From Brachionus manjavacas (Eukaryota > Rotifera > Eurotatoria > Ploima > Brachionidae): a DNA stretch of 64,000 bases. The stretch is from the NCBI GenBank assembly GCA_019054805.1, contig JAHQIY010000001.1:2618501-2682500 (forward strand), given 5' to 3'. Below are positions 35,425 through 48,496 of this stretch, in pieces. The notes beneath the pieces were generated by a model. It saw only the letters and a list, made by a program, of their open reading frames with translations. It made no database searches and was not told the origin of the DNA. The translations under genes and the position numbers were made by a program. How positions within the stretch are numbered: the first letter of the stretch is position 1; the number at the start of each line of letters is the position of its first letter.

Positions 35425-36943
35425 TAGTGGTTGACCAAACGGCCTGTGCTCTTGTCCTCGGCAAATAATTTATGACTATATAAATTTTGTTATTAAATAA
35501 AAAATATTTTTTTTATTATTTAGAGATTTTTTTGTCTTCTTTATTTTATCTGCACGAAGAGAATTATATCTTTTCGTTTACAAGTATTTGAATTATGAAA
35601 ATGGAAGAAAGAATAAAAAATAAATTATTTTATCTATAGAAATTTTTGAGGATTTTTAATTTAATTATTAAAAGTTTTACTCTTAAACTAAATGGAGAAA
35701 TTTTTTCATTTTGAGAAAGATCGTTTTGGTTTAAATTTTCTATTTTTTTTTTTAAATAAAAGTTACCTGTAAATTACCTTCAAAATAAAGTTGCCAAAAG
35801 ACTAAATTAAAAAGGATAATAACTAATTAGATTTTTTTTATTACAAACAAAAATTTTTAGTTTAAAATTTAATCATTATTTATCATTTTATTTATAATAA
35901 GTGACTAAACTCTATTAGAAATGATTTGTTTAATCTTTATTGAAGAAGAAAATCATATGATTGTTTTATCTGAAGTGAAATTAAAATCTTGATCAATATT
36001 TTGAAATTTTTCAAAATCTAAAAAAATTCTGTTTTGCTTTTATAATTTAAATAACTAAAAGCGGATTTTAAAAATTGTCTTAAAAATTTTCAAATAAAGA
36101 AAAATCAATGAAAGAATTTTTTTTATTAAAAATAATAAAAAGTTAATTTTTAATTAAAAAATAGTCAATTTTTATTGTGATTTTAATTAATTAAATTTTT
36201 TTCATTTGATCATGATCATGAATGAAGTTGTCAAGATTGGAAGTTCTAATAAGAATGGTTCAAATTAAGCCAAATGAAATACTTAAAAATTCATTTTTTT
36301 TAAAAGACTGAACGTGATTAATACTTTTAAATTTTGGTATATGAGAGTTCTTAAAATGTCTTTAAATTTTCTAAGTTTTTTTTGTTTTTTTTTTAAAGAC
36401 AATTTTTTCGAGAAGCATTAAATTTTTTTATTTAAGCGATGCAATAATGAATTTAACTTTTTTATTTTAACTTATTGAGAAAAAATGTAAGAAAAATGTC
36501 TTCAAATTTATTAATTTAAAAATTATTTTTCCCGAATTTCATGCAACCAATCTTTTAAAATGAAAATGATAAAAAGGTTTTATCTTTAAAAACTTTTCAA
36601 TTTAAATTATATGTCGAATTTTGTTGTTCTTTTTATTTTTTAAAATTTCAAGTAAAAATAACTTTCAAATAATTTTAAAATTATTCAAAGACCAGTTTAT
36701 GAAAAATCAAAACTGACAAATCTTTAAATATTTTTTTACATTAAAAAGGATCTTCTCTTAAATAATATTTTTCCTGTGATTTACAATGATAGAGTTATAA
36801 TTATAATTTTAACTCAGTCTAACACTGACGTTTAAGTGTCAAAAATGTATAATTAATTTTTTATTGTTTTGAAAAAAAAATATAAAAGAATTTTCTGTCA
36901 TTTAAAAAATATAAATTTAATTTTATTATTTAGATTAATATAA
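35425..36943. other. gene-free AT-rich stretch
   Basis: Nothing coding recognised. Contains copy B of the dispersed repeat (36436-36590). A TTATTATTTAG acceptor-like site lies 10 nt before the DCTN6 ATG. Confidence 0.45.
36436..36590. repeat. dispersed repeat, copy B
   Basis: Matches copy A at GCGATGCAATAATGAATTT, ATGTAAGAAAAATGTCTTC (19 of 19) and AAAATGATAAAAA, in the same order and similar spacing. Confidence 0.65.
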
Positions 36944-38124
36944 ATGAGTGTTCAGATCGCCCAGGGAGCTTTGGTATGCGAGGACCGAGTTGAATTAGTC
37001 GGTGATGTAACTATCGGAACTAGAACTTTAATTCATCCCAGTGTTAAAATAATTGCCGAAGCTGGTCCGGTAATTATCGGTGAAAATAATTTAATTGAGG
37101 AGCAGACTGTAATAGTAAATAAGTAAAAAAAAATTTTTTTTAATTATTAAGGTTTTCAGAAATTTTTTCAGTATATTCAGAGATGGCATTGTAATTAAGA
37201 CAGGTTACTTTATAGGGTATCACAAATAAATCACAAAGAAATCACAAAGAAAAAATGCATCTTATTATAAGTTTTTCTGAATAATTTTTTTACAATGGAA
37301 AAATGTTGTCCTTTTAAATTTTATAGATAGTTTATTACTCTATCCAAATATTTTTTTTGGTCCAACAAAACATTTTTCTAAATTAGTGTACGTGGTTGTT
37401 GGATAAGGAAAAAATTCATTAAATTAAGTTTTATCCCTATTAGATCATTTTTTAAATGATATTTTAATGATCAAATCCCAAGTTCCACAAAAATAAAAAA
37501 ATTCAAAAAAGTTGATTAAATTAATTTCTACGAAAAATATTCTAAATTAAATTTTTAACATTAAACTAAGATTATGTTTAATAAACTTGAATATTTTTTA
37601 CAAACTACAAGTCAAATCTAATCATATATCAATTAAAAAAAATAACTAAAATTTTATCAAAGAAAATTGATATAATAATACCGTTCTGTTCTTAAAAGAT
37701 AAAAAAAAATTCTACTTGAAGGTTTAAAGAAGGAGACGATAGAAATAAAATAAAAGTAATGATAATTGGTGATAATAATGTTTTCGAAGTTGGAACTTGT
37801 AATTATTCTAAAATTTAATTAAATTAAAAGATTAAAATTTTAAATTTTAAAGACAGTGAGGCTCTAAAGATAGGCGACAACAATATATTTGAATGCAAGT
37901 CTAAAGTTGGGCGCGAAGTAACAGTTTCCAATGGATGCATAATAGGGGCTATGTGTGAGCTTAATACCAACGAAATTCTTCAGGACAATACCATAATCAC
38001 CGTAAAACAACGGCGGATAGCAAACGAAAAGCCTCAAAGTCAATTGTCACAACTAGACTTTTTGTCCAAGCTGTTGACCAACTTTCAAAAATTCAAAAAA
38101 CCCAACACCACTGTGCGAACGTGA
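36944..38124 (+). CDS. DCTN6: dynactin subunit 6 (p27)
   Basis: p27 caps the pointed end of dynactin with p25, helping dynein cargo binding. Three exons in phase: 36944-37122, 37722-37798 and 37853-38124, giving 175 residues (human 190). The left-handed beta-helix hexapeptide pattern is clear ([77 protein letters not shown]). The C-terminal helix contains [12 protein letters not shown]. Exon 2 starts at 37722 because this acceptor gives an in-phase [10 protein letters not shown] linker. Intron 1 is long (599 nt) with no recognised element. It is convergent with AK7, 73 bp between the two stop codons. Confidence 0.95.
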
Positions 38125-38197
38125 ATAAAAATAAAATTATTTAAAAAAAATCTTTATTTAAAATTTTTAATAAAAGAAATTAAGTTTTAGAATTAAT

Positions 38198-41100
38198 TTA
38201 ATCAACTTGCGGATTATTTTTGAACAAATACTCGGCCAAATAATCAATTGGGTCATCTGGTTTAATTTTACAGCATTCAATAAGACCTTTGGTCAGTGTG
38301 GGCATCACATGGGTCATTAGGTAATTTCTTAGTGGAATCGATTGAGTTTCCAAATATTCGACTTCTTCTTTCTTGATTTGTTCGAGTTTTTCGTTCCATT
38401 CGGTTTGTTTCTTGACGCGTTCAATCGCCTCATCAGCCTCTAGTCTTTCTCTCTCTTCGCGCTCTTGTCTCTCTTTTAGCAAACGCTGTTCGATCTCGAT
38501 TCGTTTGAGCTCGGCCTTTTCAGCCGCCGATAGCCCATAGTTTCTCGCCTCTTTCATATGATTTGATTTGATCAGATCGACCAAGTTCTTGTGCAAAAAA
38601 CTCTTGTCTTCTTCGACCATCTCGGGCCCTATTTTTATCACATCAAACTCAAAGTCTTCTTCAAAAACGTTGATCACACTATTATCTTCATTGTTTAGCT
38701 CTCGGTACTCGCTCAGTCGTCTTGTGAGACCCTCTTCTGTGTTGTGCGTGTCTTGAACTAATTTTTCTGGCAAGTTCATTATTCGCTTACACAAAAAGTC
38801 ATCACTGGCATCCAACTTGATTATTATTTCTTAAAAAATAATTTTATTTGATTGAAAATTAAGTTTTGATCTAAGTCTTTTAAAAATTTTGTTTAAAGAT
38901 TTAAAATTATATCTTAAAAGTTAAAATTATATAAATTCAAAAAAATTTAGAAAATTTTTTTTCTAAAGACACCAGAACTTAAGCAAGTTAGTATGTCTTC
39001 TGAGAGGTATGTCTTACTAATTACTCCATAAACCCCCATCAACCGGCATATTTTCTGAAAGAGCACAAAATTTTACGTCGTAATCCGAAGTTGTTTTGAA
39101 ACAAAAAATTTTGATTGTATTGGAATTTCGGAAAAAAGCTGAAAATTAAGCCCTTTTTATAGTTTTTTTGTATCTAGTCCTACGATCACCGCACAACCCC
39201 ATATAAAATATATATAATCTGAAACTAGAAAAAATTCTGAACAAATTTTTATTTTTAGAGTTAAATGTCAGAAAAAATTGGCCAAAAACAGTGATTTTTT
39301 CAAAATTTCCAAAATGGAAAATGAAGATATCAGTTGAAAAGTCGTGTTCAGTAGTCTTCTCTAGGTACAAAAAAGAGAGTGATAATCTAAACTTAAAAAT
39401 TTATGGAAACAGAATAATGAGCCAAAAAGAAATCAAGTTTCTTGGTATAAAATTTAGACTATTCTTTTCCTTGCTTGAATTCATTTTCAGAAACTAATAT
39501 CAAAAAACTACAAGCAATTCAGATAAAATGCATCAGTCAGGTCTATCCTTTAGTTAAAATATGATACTCCCTCGAACATCGTGCATCATGAAGCTTTTAA
39601 TAAACTTAAATTACTAACAGTCTCAAATCGACTTTTTGAGTTGAATGAGAGATATGTTGGGACAGGACTGAGTCATTCTATTCCATTGTTTGAAAGACTG
39701 GTGGAGGAATATAAAGAAGGTTTCGAATCTAGGTATATTGAATACCCAACTCCATTGTGTAATTGCTACTTTACTGTTTCCTACTTTTTTCCTGAAACCT
39801 GAACTATGTAAACATTTGCCACATGTAACAATCTATATCTTCTAAAATTTCATTTTTTTAGCTTATTTACTTTATTTTGATTTTTTTTATTTCATTTTAT
39901 TAACTTTAATTTTATTTTTTATTTTGATTTTGATTTTGATTTTTTTAATTTATTCTGAAGGAGCCCTTGCTCGGTAAGAAAACAAATAAATAAATAAATA
40001 AAAAGTTAAAATATGATAAAAAAATAAAAAAAAATAAAAAAACGATAGGTTTAGCAGTAAATTTAGCAAATACAACAAAATTATATGAACTTTTAAAAAA
40101 TTCTCTTTTTATTAGGAGACTTGATCATTTTTTGAAATAAAGATTCTAACAAGGTGAGAGATTGGGTTGTTGACGGCTATAAATGGCGCAATCAGGGAGC
40201 GCCTCCAGATGCGCCTTTAGTCTTAAAAAGTTATTACCATTTTATTGACAAAAATGGAAAAGTCACAAAAGACCTGGTTAAAAACGTTTATTTATTGTTA
40301 TTTATGCATCCCATGGATGCTTCAAAGAATTGCCTGCATTGATCTACTATTTAACAAATAGGAAAGCAAACGAATCTGATGATAATTATATTTTATTTTT
40401 TTTATATCTTAAATTTTCGGTATTCTATTAATCCTCTTAAAATTTCCGCAAGTTTTTATAGATTCTAAAAAGCGGAAATTTCACTTTCTTTAATTTTGGT
40501 AATTTTTATTTTTAGCTAAATTAAGCAAAATTGGCGTAAATTCCTATAATTTTGGTAAATGCTTAAATTTTATATTTTTGGATTTTAGGGTGTTTTACCT
40601 GAATTTTCGTAAATGGCTCTAAAAATGAAAATTTCACAGTTAACCTTTAATCTTACGATGGATGAAACGAAAGACGATTATAATTAAAACTTTTTCAAAA
40701 AAGAATGAGTAAATTCTTTTTTACAGAAAACCCCTTTTAAACAGGCCTTCTTGAAAAAAAAATTAGAATAAGGTGGACAAATTGTGTAATAATTGGAAAA
40801 TTTGGAAATGCGTATTTACCAAAATAAAATATTAATTTTTTTTGATTTTATTCGGAAAAAAATTTTTAAATTTTAACTATTTTTGAATTTTGGAACAAAA
40901 GAAACAAAAAAAATTTAATTGAAATAACTTTTTTAGCTTAGGTCTAAAACTTGCAATTTGTTTCGACTGATACAAACTTTCTATCATCCAAATTAAGTTA
41001 GTTTTCTGCAAAAGCCTTGTGAGACTGCTAATCATTAAACTTAAATTGCAGAGACTACATTTTGACTTGGGACACAAGGATTTGTATCAGCTGAAACATT

Positions 41101-43179
41101 TTGCGAACAAGTTTATTTCAATTTTAATTTTTTTGTTTTTTTTTCCCGAAATTCAAAACACCGAAAAAAAATTTTAATTTTTTAAACTTAATTACAAAAA
41201 GGACTAAATTTAGTCATGTATTAATTTTTTAAAAAAATTTGAAGCCAAAAGATTATTTTGCTAACTTAAAAAAAAATTTACCTGGGCTTATGATCTTATT
41301 GAATTTAGTTGCTTCTTCATCGCCACCATTTTCTTCACCAGTCTCTTCCTCTTGTTCGTCAGCTAAATTTAAAAATAGAAAATAATAAAAATCTTAAAGA
41401 CAAAATTTTACGTTCAAATAGAGCTTGAGCCTGTTCCCTAGTTTTAGGAAAACCATCGAGTATAAAACCTTGATTTTGACACGGCTTGGACATTAGTCTT
41501 TCTTTAAAAAACTTGATTACATATTGGTCATCAAGTCGACCTTTTAAATTTAATTAAATTTAAATTTTTAAAATTTAACAATTCTACCATTATTGCTTTC
41601 CATATTTTCATTTATAGCATCCAATTCACTCAAATCAGGCTGTTCCTCTTCTTCTTCTTCCTCTTCTTCCTCTTGCTCGACATCGGCATCGCCATCTTCA
41701 TTGACCTTTTCAGTCTCGTTCTCAGTCCGTTTGGCAAATTTGTTCAAGTTCTCAATAGCCTGATTAATCACATCTTTTATGTGAATGTGATGCACTTTAT
41801 AATGCTGCGCCAATTGATGAGCTATGGTCGATTTGCCGACGCCTGGTGGGCCTAGAATACAAACTTTGAAAGGCTAAAAAATTCAAAAAATTTTATTTCC
41901 AAAAAAAATTTGCAATTTTGATTACAATCAAATTTCTGGTAGTTTTGTACTCTTTGATTATTTTTGGAATATTTTCCACAAAGCCATTCTCGGCCACCCA
42001 TCTAATTTGCATGTTTTCCTTAATAAAAGCAGCATCCATTTTTAGATCAATCGAAATCATATCAAAATCAGATTGCTTTTTTTTTGTTGAAATATTTAAA
42101 AAATTTATTAGCAAAAATTTATCAAAACCACACCGTTATTTCTTTGTTCAACAAAGCATCTTCTTTAGCCACTGGTTTTACTTTGCCACTGCCCAAATGT
42201 TTACTAACAGCCTTGGTAATTTGCTTTAGAGTTGGCTTTGAGTCGTCAACAGCCACAATGTATCGTGCTTTGGGCTTTTGATCTGCTATGTTTTGAATGA
42301 CCCTAAAAAATTTAAATAAAATTTAAGTTAAAATTTTTTTATTTTCTTCTACGCTGCTAAATCATTGATATGCATTGTTGGTAGAGTATTTTTGCCATTG
42401 CCGTACAGACATAGATCATTATTGTGCCAGGCTGCTTTGAATAAGTAGTGGAAAATGCTCTCCTCTTGACCGTAAAGTAGTCCGGCACAGACCACATAGG
42501 TTGTTAGCTTTTTTTTGCTAGCCTTGCCGAATTTGATCACTGTTTTTTCTGCCGCGAGATGTTCTTTATAAGTAGGGTGACATTTGCGTCTACGAAAGTC
42601 TTCCTCGGTGAACGGAAGATCCGGGTCTTCGGGATCAGCTGGTTTGGTTTTTGCCCAAGTCATTACCGTGGACAGGAGGATAAAAATTTTCGGCTTGTCT
42701 ATCTTGTCAATTTGACTGTTCAATGTTGAGATGGCCCAACAGGCTTCGTCAACTTGGTCTGGTTCATGTATTATGTCGTAGATGATCACATCACATTCCA
42801 TTAACTGTTCAAGCAATTCATCCTTGTTTTGATTCTAAAATTTTATTAAAAAAATTAATTGAAATTTTTTTTTTTATTTATTAATTACTGAAATTATTTC
42901 TTTTATAAAATCAGGCTGTTTGTAGTCCTCTGCAATTTTAACAGTACCGTAAATGTTATAGGTATTTTCTTTTTTTGTTTCCCCGTTTCCATTTTCTTCC
43001 TCGTTTCCAGCTTCTTCTTCGCCGCCTTCTAGAGAGGCGCCTACCACGCATTTGGACAGGTATTTCGACAAATTTCTGCCATTGAAGGTATCGACATAGT
43101 TGATAAAAATTCGCTTGGACTCTAGACGCTTTTCGTCAATGGTCTCAATGACATCTTCATCCATTTCATTATCACTCAT
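38198..43179 (-). CDS. AK7: adenylate kinase 7, ciliary
   Basis: AK7 supports nucleotide balance in motile cilia. Eight exons with consistent phases: 43179-42889, 42834-42353, 42302-42134, 42075-41926, 41873-41588, 41540-41412, 41362-41282 and 38829-38198, giving 739 residues (human 723). An N-terminal Rossmann/epimerase-like domain (exons 1-3) includes DVIIYDI and [17 protein letters not shown]. The adenylate kinase domain starts with the P-loop GPPGVGKST (about 372-380) and includes [11 protein letters not shown] and [15 protein letters not shown] Glu-rich coiled segment leads to the Dpy-30 motif ([19 protein letters not shown]). The last intron (38830-41281, 2452 nt) contains a LINE fragment in antisense orientation; the others are 47-58 nt. 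Confidence 0.96.
39290..39998 (+). mobile_element. LINE 3' fragment inside AK7 intron
   Basis: Frames [20 protein letters not shown] and [20 protein letters not shown] are nearly identical to the 7.4-kb LINE, with an internal deletion around 39470-39530. The 3' end carries the same hairpin with a changed loop (GAGC-CCTT-GCTC) and a (AAAT)n tail. Antisense to AK7. Confidence 0.9.
40154..40342 (+). pseudogene. fragment with W-DGY-W-N-G motif, probable transposon-derived
   Basis: The frame gives [34 protein letters not shown] and KNVYLL. I associate this W-x4-DGY-x-W-x-NQG, then K-S/T-YF pattern with repeated transposon-linked proteins, but cannot name the family. A frame change near 40300 restores a plausible continuation ([11 protein letters not shown]). 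Inside the AK7 last intron. Confidence 0.35.
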
Positions 43180-44344
43180 TTTTGCACTCTCTTATTAAGG
43201 GACTTTTCGTTTGGTTTATAAGATTTATGGCAAAATTTTATTTTTTTTTAATTTATTAAACGAAGCATGTTGCTAAGAAACAAAATCAGAGGACATGAAT
43301 TTGAATCTTGATGACTTTTTTTTTTTCTGATAAAAAAATTGTTTGATCAAAAGTGTTTAACTTTCTTAAATTTATACTATAGTTCCCATTTAATTTTAAA
43401 CTATGTTTGAGTAGCAAGGAATATATTCCCTTTTTATTTTAATTTTTTTATTAAATAATTTAAATTTTTAAAAAGACTTGATTATATTAATAACTAAACA
43501 GCATTAAAAAATATTAACATATAGGACCATGAAGTTTTTTACACATCAAAAGATAAAAAAAGTGCCCATAAAAACTGTTTTTATTTTAAATAAAAATAAG
43601 TTTTAAAGACTCCTGGGGTCGATCTAACATTTTTTCTATATTGTTCTTATTTTTTTAGGATTCAGCATTTATTTCATTAATTTTATTTTAATTATTACAT
43701 AAAATTATAAAATATAAGATTAAAATAATCAAAAATAGATAAATTATTTTCATTTAATTGTTAAAATTATTTGGATCTTCTAGTGCTAAATTAATAGCTT
43801 ACTTCTTTTTTACGATAGCTTATATGATTGCATTTGTTTCTTGGACTAAAAACGGTTTTTGTTAATAACTCATCTTTAAATAATTTTTAAATTTAGACCC
43901 TTTTTAACTAAATTCCTTTTAGATAAAAAATTTAAGTTATAAGATTTTCTGTAAGAGTGTCAACATAGATATAAGACCAGAGTTTTTTTAGAGTCACAAG
44001 TCTCAAGTCAGATCCGAGCCAAAGACTTTCATTTTTTTTCTTTCTTAAAAACGCACATCAAACTTTTTTTTATTTTTAAATTTTTTCTAATTAAACTAAG
44101 TCAAATAAATAGCAACGGAATCAATCAGTCAGAACCAAGGACAAATGAAATCTCTTCCATTTCAGATAGTTATTAGTGCGTCAAAATGATATTATTAAAA
44201 AATAAATTAAATTAATATTAATACCAAAAAATAATTATTTAATACAAAAATTAAAAAATTTAAGAATAGAAATTAACATTATATAACAAAATACTTATGT
44301 ATATTTATTTATTTTCAAATTAAATAGTATTTTTTAATTTGATA

Positions 44345-44375
44345 AAATTAACCTCCTAAGAAGGAGAAGTAGTAC
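44345..44375 (-). repeat. LINE 3' terminal hairpin
   Basis: Minus strand reads CTCCT-TCTT-AGGAG followed by GTTAATTTT, the same end as the LINE fragment at 46503-47090 (CTCCT-AAT-AGGAG GTTAATT), with a different loop. Confidence 0.6.
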
Positions 44376-44489
44376 ATAAAAAATTAAAAATTAAGTTATT
44401 GATGTAAGAAAATAGAAAAATAAAGAAGTAAGTAAATAATTATTTTTGTTTTAAAATTCTTTTATTAAAAAAATGATAAAAATTAATAA

Positions 44490-44690
44490 ATTTAAAACAC
44501 AATTGGCAACAAGTTGTTGAGCTTTTGTTATCTCGCTTTTTTTTATCATTTTCGTTTTGGCACATCAAACATCTGCCTCTAGACTTTAAAAAATTTGCAC
44601 TCGAACTTTCTTCTTCGCGGGGTCTTTTTTAATAATTTGCGTTCCGGATACAAGCCTGCAGGAACGGAGGATCCATGTCCAATACATCCT
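44490..44690 (-). pseudogene. possible piggyBac-type transposase C-terminal zinc ribbon
   Basis: The minus-strand frame reads DMDPPFLQACIRNANY, a stop, then SRGRCLMCQNENDKKKRDN and TTCCQLCFKF. The R-x-R-C-x2-C...C-x2-C layout at a C-terminus resembles piggyBac-like transposases. The upstream DDE part is not visible. Confidence 0.35.
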
Positions 44691-45872
44691 TATTTTTCAA
44701 TATAAACTAAAATTTTGTGAATAACTAAATTTTTTCAGGATCTTAAAAAATGCAGCTTAAAAAAATTGTATTTAATTGTAAAAAAGTAATACAGAACTGG
44801 TTAAAAACAGTAAAAGTAAAAGAGTAAAATTGAACTTTTTGAGAATTTTTCTAAAATATTAAAATAGTAAAATAGAAAATTTTGTCGACTGGACATATAT
44901 CGAACAGAGATATTTGCCCTTTTTTTAAAACTAAGTATGAAAGAGAAAACAAAGCTTTTTTTACTTTTATAAATTTACTAACTGCAACATTGTGGTAATC
45001 AAAGTCATTGGAATATCAACTCCTAAAAATTTAATTCTATTTACTTTGTCCAAGGTATTGTTTTCCAGATAAAAAAGTTTTCCTAAAAAGTTGTGGACCA
45101 GATTCAACTATTGAAGATTTCTAGAGATTGTATTTATTATCTATTATTTATTTTTTTTAATTTTTGGAAAAAGTCATCTTAAAAATAAAGTCTTGAGTAA
45201 AAATGTCCAAAATTTTAATGGGGGTTTATTGAAAACAATTTAAAATCCCCTTTAAAGTGGCATATTTGTTTTTACCTAATTTTTCGAAATTTCAAGTAAA
45301 TTTACCAAAAACCCTAGAATCAAATCAGTACTGTAAATAAAATTCAAAAATTTATAATTTTGACTTTAATTTCTATTTAACAGTATTTTTCAAAATTTAC
45401 AAGCTAAAAAATTAAGATATCACTTTAATTTTTATTTTCAACGTGGCGTAGCAATAATACCTCATTTGAAAAAAAAATGCGAAAATTCTTTAGTATTTTG
45501 GTGGTATTTGTTTTTTACAGAAATTTACTTAATTTTACGTAAATTGCTGCTAGAATTCCAAAATTTGAAATTTTCAATTAGCATTTATTTCAAAATTTAA
45601 TTTAATTAAACAAAGAAAATTAACTAATTAATTTTTTCAAAATATATTCCAATTTTTATTATTTTAGTCAACTTAATCTTTCTTATCTAATAGTTTCATC
45701 TATATGTCTAGTATCAATTAATTTATTTACCTTGTTCACTTTATTTTTAGTGACCATCTTACTACTTTTTCACCTTAACTTTTTATTTTTTCAACACCGT
45801 TTCGATCAATTTAAAATTTCCTGTTTTGAGTTTATTCAAAAATAAAGGTATTAAAAAAAACTATTTCAGTAT

Positions 45873-48496
45873 TTAGATATCAGTGTCTTGATTAGTTTGA
45901 TCACCCGAATGGAAACTTTCACTTAATTCTTCAAGAGTTATTCTTTTTGTTTCTGGCAGCAAGAATGTAAACATAAATCCAATGGACATAAAAATGCTGA
46001 ATATGATCAAAATTAGCGGAATCATGTTGTTTTTGCCACCAATATCTCTCATTTGAAAAAATCCAATCTGAGATACAATAGCGCCTAATTTGCCGAATGC
46101 TGCTGATATTCCGTGAGCAGTTGATCTATATCTAGTCGGAAAGACTTCACCTGGAATAATAAATGTTGTTGTATTTGGACCAAAGGTGAAAAAAAATTGC
46201 GTCACTGTGAAAAGAATGATAAACAAAACACTTGAAGCACTGCGGATTGCACTGAAACCAAAGCCGAGAACCAGAAACAAAGCGCCTACTACCGCAAAGC
46301 CAGTTAGCTGAATAACCTTGCGTCCGATCCTATCTACTAAGAACATTGCTAACCTTAAAAATTAAAAAAAATATATTTTTGTTTTCTTTTTATTGAAAGA
46401 GAACAAATTAAACGCTAAGTATTTTAATTTGTATTTTAATTTTTTATAGCAATTTTTTCCTTATCATATCTAGGATTAAAAAAATGTAAAATTTCACCCT
46501 TTCTACAATCTTTCATTTATAAAACGTATTGCTTGTCCCAATTTACATATGGACTCGGAACTACAACTTCAGGAAAAAAAACAAAAGAGGCCCTGAATAC
46601 CTCACAGAATAATCTACTAAGACATATAATAGGATTTAAAGGTAGATGCCATAGGAAAGACGTGTTAAAATGTTTACAAATTTTTAACATTAATGAACTT
46701 TACATTCAATCTTAACTCTCTTTTCTGGGAACCTTGAAATTTAATAAGCTTTCATACGATATATTTCACGATTTAACTTAAACAACTAGAGACATCGGAT
46801 CTAGATTAAAAACATTTGATTATGATATAGTAACATTAGAAAATTTTTTTAAATTGGACATAATTAACATGTATAATAATTCTGGAGTCCTAAAAAGAGA
46901 TCTTAAATTACAATTTAAATTAAAAGATTGTTTTTTTTATATGTATTTTTATCTGTATTTAATCTTTTTTTTTTTTTTTTTTTATTTTCTATTTAAGTCT
47001 TTATCTTTTCTTTTTCTTTAATTTTTCAAATTTAAAATTTTTACATTTACTTCTCCTAATAGGAGGTTAATTAAATTTAAATAAATTTTAATTAACTGTT
47101 CAGTAAAATTTTGAAAAACTAATTATTTTTTCTATTCTAAAATTTTACTTAATTTTTTGATCATTAATTTTAATAAAAGCAACAAATTAACCATATTTTT
47201 TTAAATAAAAAATTATTTTTTTTTACTTAAATGAGCAAACAATACTGAACAGAAAAATTAAAATTTTTTAATTAACTGACCAATATCCGGGTAAAATTCC
47301 CAAAAAAGATATTATCAAATTTCCGATAGAATTTTGAAATAAAAATTTCCATGGATCTTGGACGATTTCTTCGCTGAAACCAATCGCTTCTATGATAAGA
47401 CCAGAGTTGAGATTTACACCGTAGAAGCCAACGTCAAGACAAAACCAAGTAACAGATGTGGCCAGCAATATTTTAAAATGTTTCCATTTTGAAAAATGAA
47501 CCAAAAATTCCTTGAATGATGCTTTTTTTTTGCCATTTTTTTGCTCATGATTAACTTCAATTGAATACCGCGGAGTCTCGGATATTCTAAGTCTAAAATA
47601 GACCCCTATACAAGCTGGAATAAGCCCTAATCCCAAACACACTCTCCAAACATAATCTAAAGCATTTTGGTTGGCATAAACATTGTTCTTAAAAGCAGCC
47701 AAAACAATTATTGAAATTAATGCTGCGAATGCTACACCAAAACCATGTATGGCAAAAATCTAAAAAAAAAATATTTTTTCTTCTAAAATTGATTTAATTC
47801 TATTACTGCTGCCAAAAAAAATCCGCGATTTTTTGTTTTAGCTCCCTCGGACGTGATCGTTGCAGATAGTGGATAATCTCCTCCTATTCCGAATCCGAGG
47901 ATAAAACGCCACATAAACAATTGGGCAAAAACACTCATACCAGAAGCAGTAGAGCCAGAAAAAGTCGAGCCAAGGCCTCCTATGACCATTATGATCAGCT
48001 CAATGCCGAATATTTTCTTTCGACCAAATCGGTCAGATGCAAATCCAAAAACTAGCTGACCGATCAAAATACCAATGTGAGCCGAAGCTTTAACAAAAGT
48101 GTCTATGTACACTGGAACCGTGTTCTTGTTTTCTTTATAATACACACAGCCCATCATTAAAACAATTAAATTTCTTTTCACAAAATAAAAAACAATTTAA
48201 AAGATAAAAATCTAATATTTTTTATTTTACATGATAAAAATCTGGTAGCCATTCTATTATTAAAGAAAGAAATAATTTTAAAATTTTATTTTTTGATTAA
48301 ATATTACGGTAAAAAATCCAACACTATTTATAAAAAGGTCTTTAATGTGGCTCCAGCTAAATTTTTTGCTCTCAATTTCGGACAGAATTTGATGATGTCT
48401 TGTTATTGTGTTCATGTGATCACTGGTTCTGTTCGAAGAAGAACGAGATGAGTCATTATTTCTATCAAGTCTATTAAGCTCGGTATTACTATGCAT
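45873..48496 (-). CDS. inorganic phosphate transporter, PHO84-like MFS
   Basis: A 12-helix major facilitator, probably a proton-coupled phosphate symporter at the plasma membrane. Five exons in phase: 48496-48308, 48253-48231, 48173-47807, 47759-47281 and 46353-45873, giving 512 residues. Signatures of the PHO84/PHS family: SVGFFT-NGYQIFI (helix 1, the second part from a 23-nt micro-exon), GQLVFGFASDRFGRKKIFG (MFS motif A), GIGGDYPLSATITSE (family signature), the FLVDRIGRK loop, AAFGKLGAIVSQ and LPETKRITLEEL at the end. The N-terminal 50 residues are polar. The intron at 46354-47280 holds an antisense LINE fragment. The substrate is inferred from the signature only; a related organic-anion carrier cannot be excluded. 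Confidence 0.88.
46503..47090 (+). mobile_element. LINE RT C-terminal fragment in transporter intron
   Basis: The frame 46533-46715 reads TYGLGTTTSGKKTKEALNTS and QNNLLRHIIGF, then VLKCLQIFNINELYIQS; after a stop it goes on as FLGTLKFNKLSYDIF. This is the C-terminal region of a Jockey/R1-type reverse transcriptase. The 3' end shows CTTCTCCTAATAGGAGG and an AT-rich tail. Antisense to the host gene. Confidence 0.7.

Larger units (their letters stand above)
43180..45872. other. intergenic, repeat debris only
   Basis: No host gene recognised. Contains a LINE 3' tail (about 44345-44375, minus), a zinc-ribbon-like transposase end (44490-44690, minus) and a very short LINE-like frame (44975-45120, minus; DKVNRIKFLGVDI). 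Confidence 0.45.
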
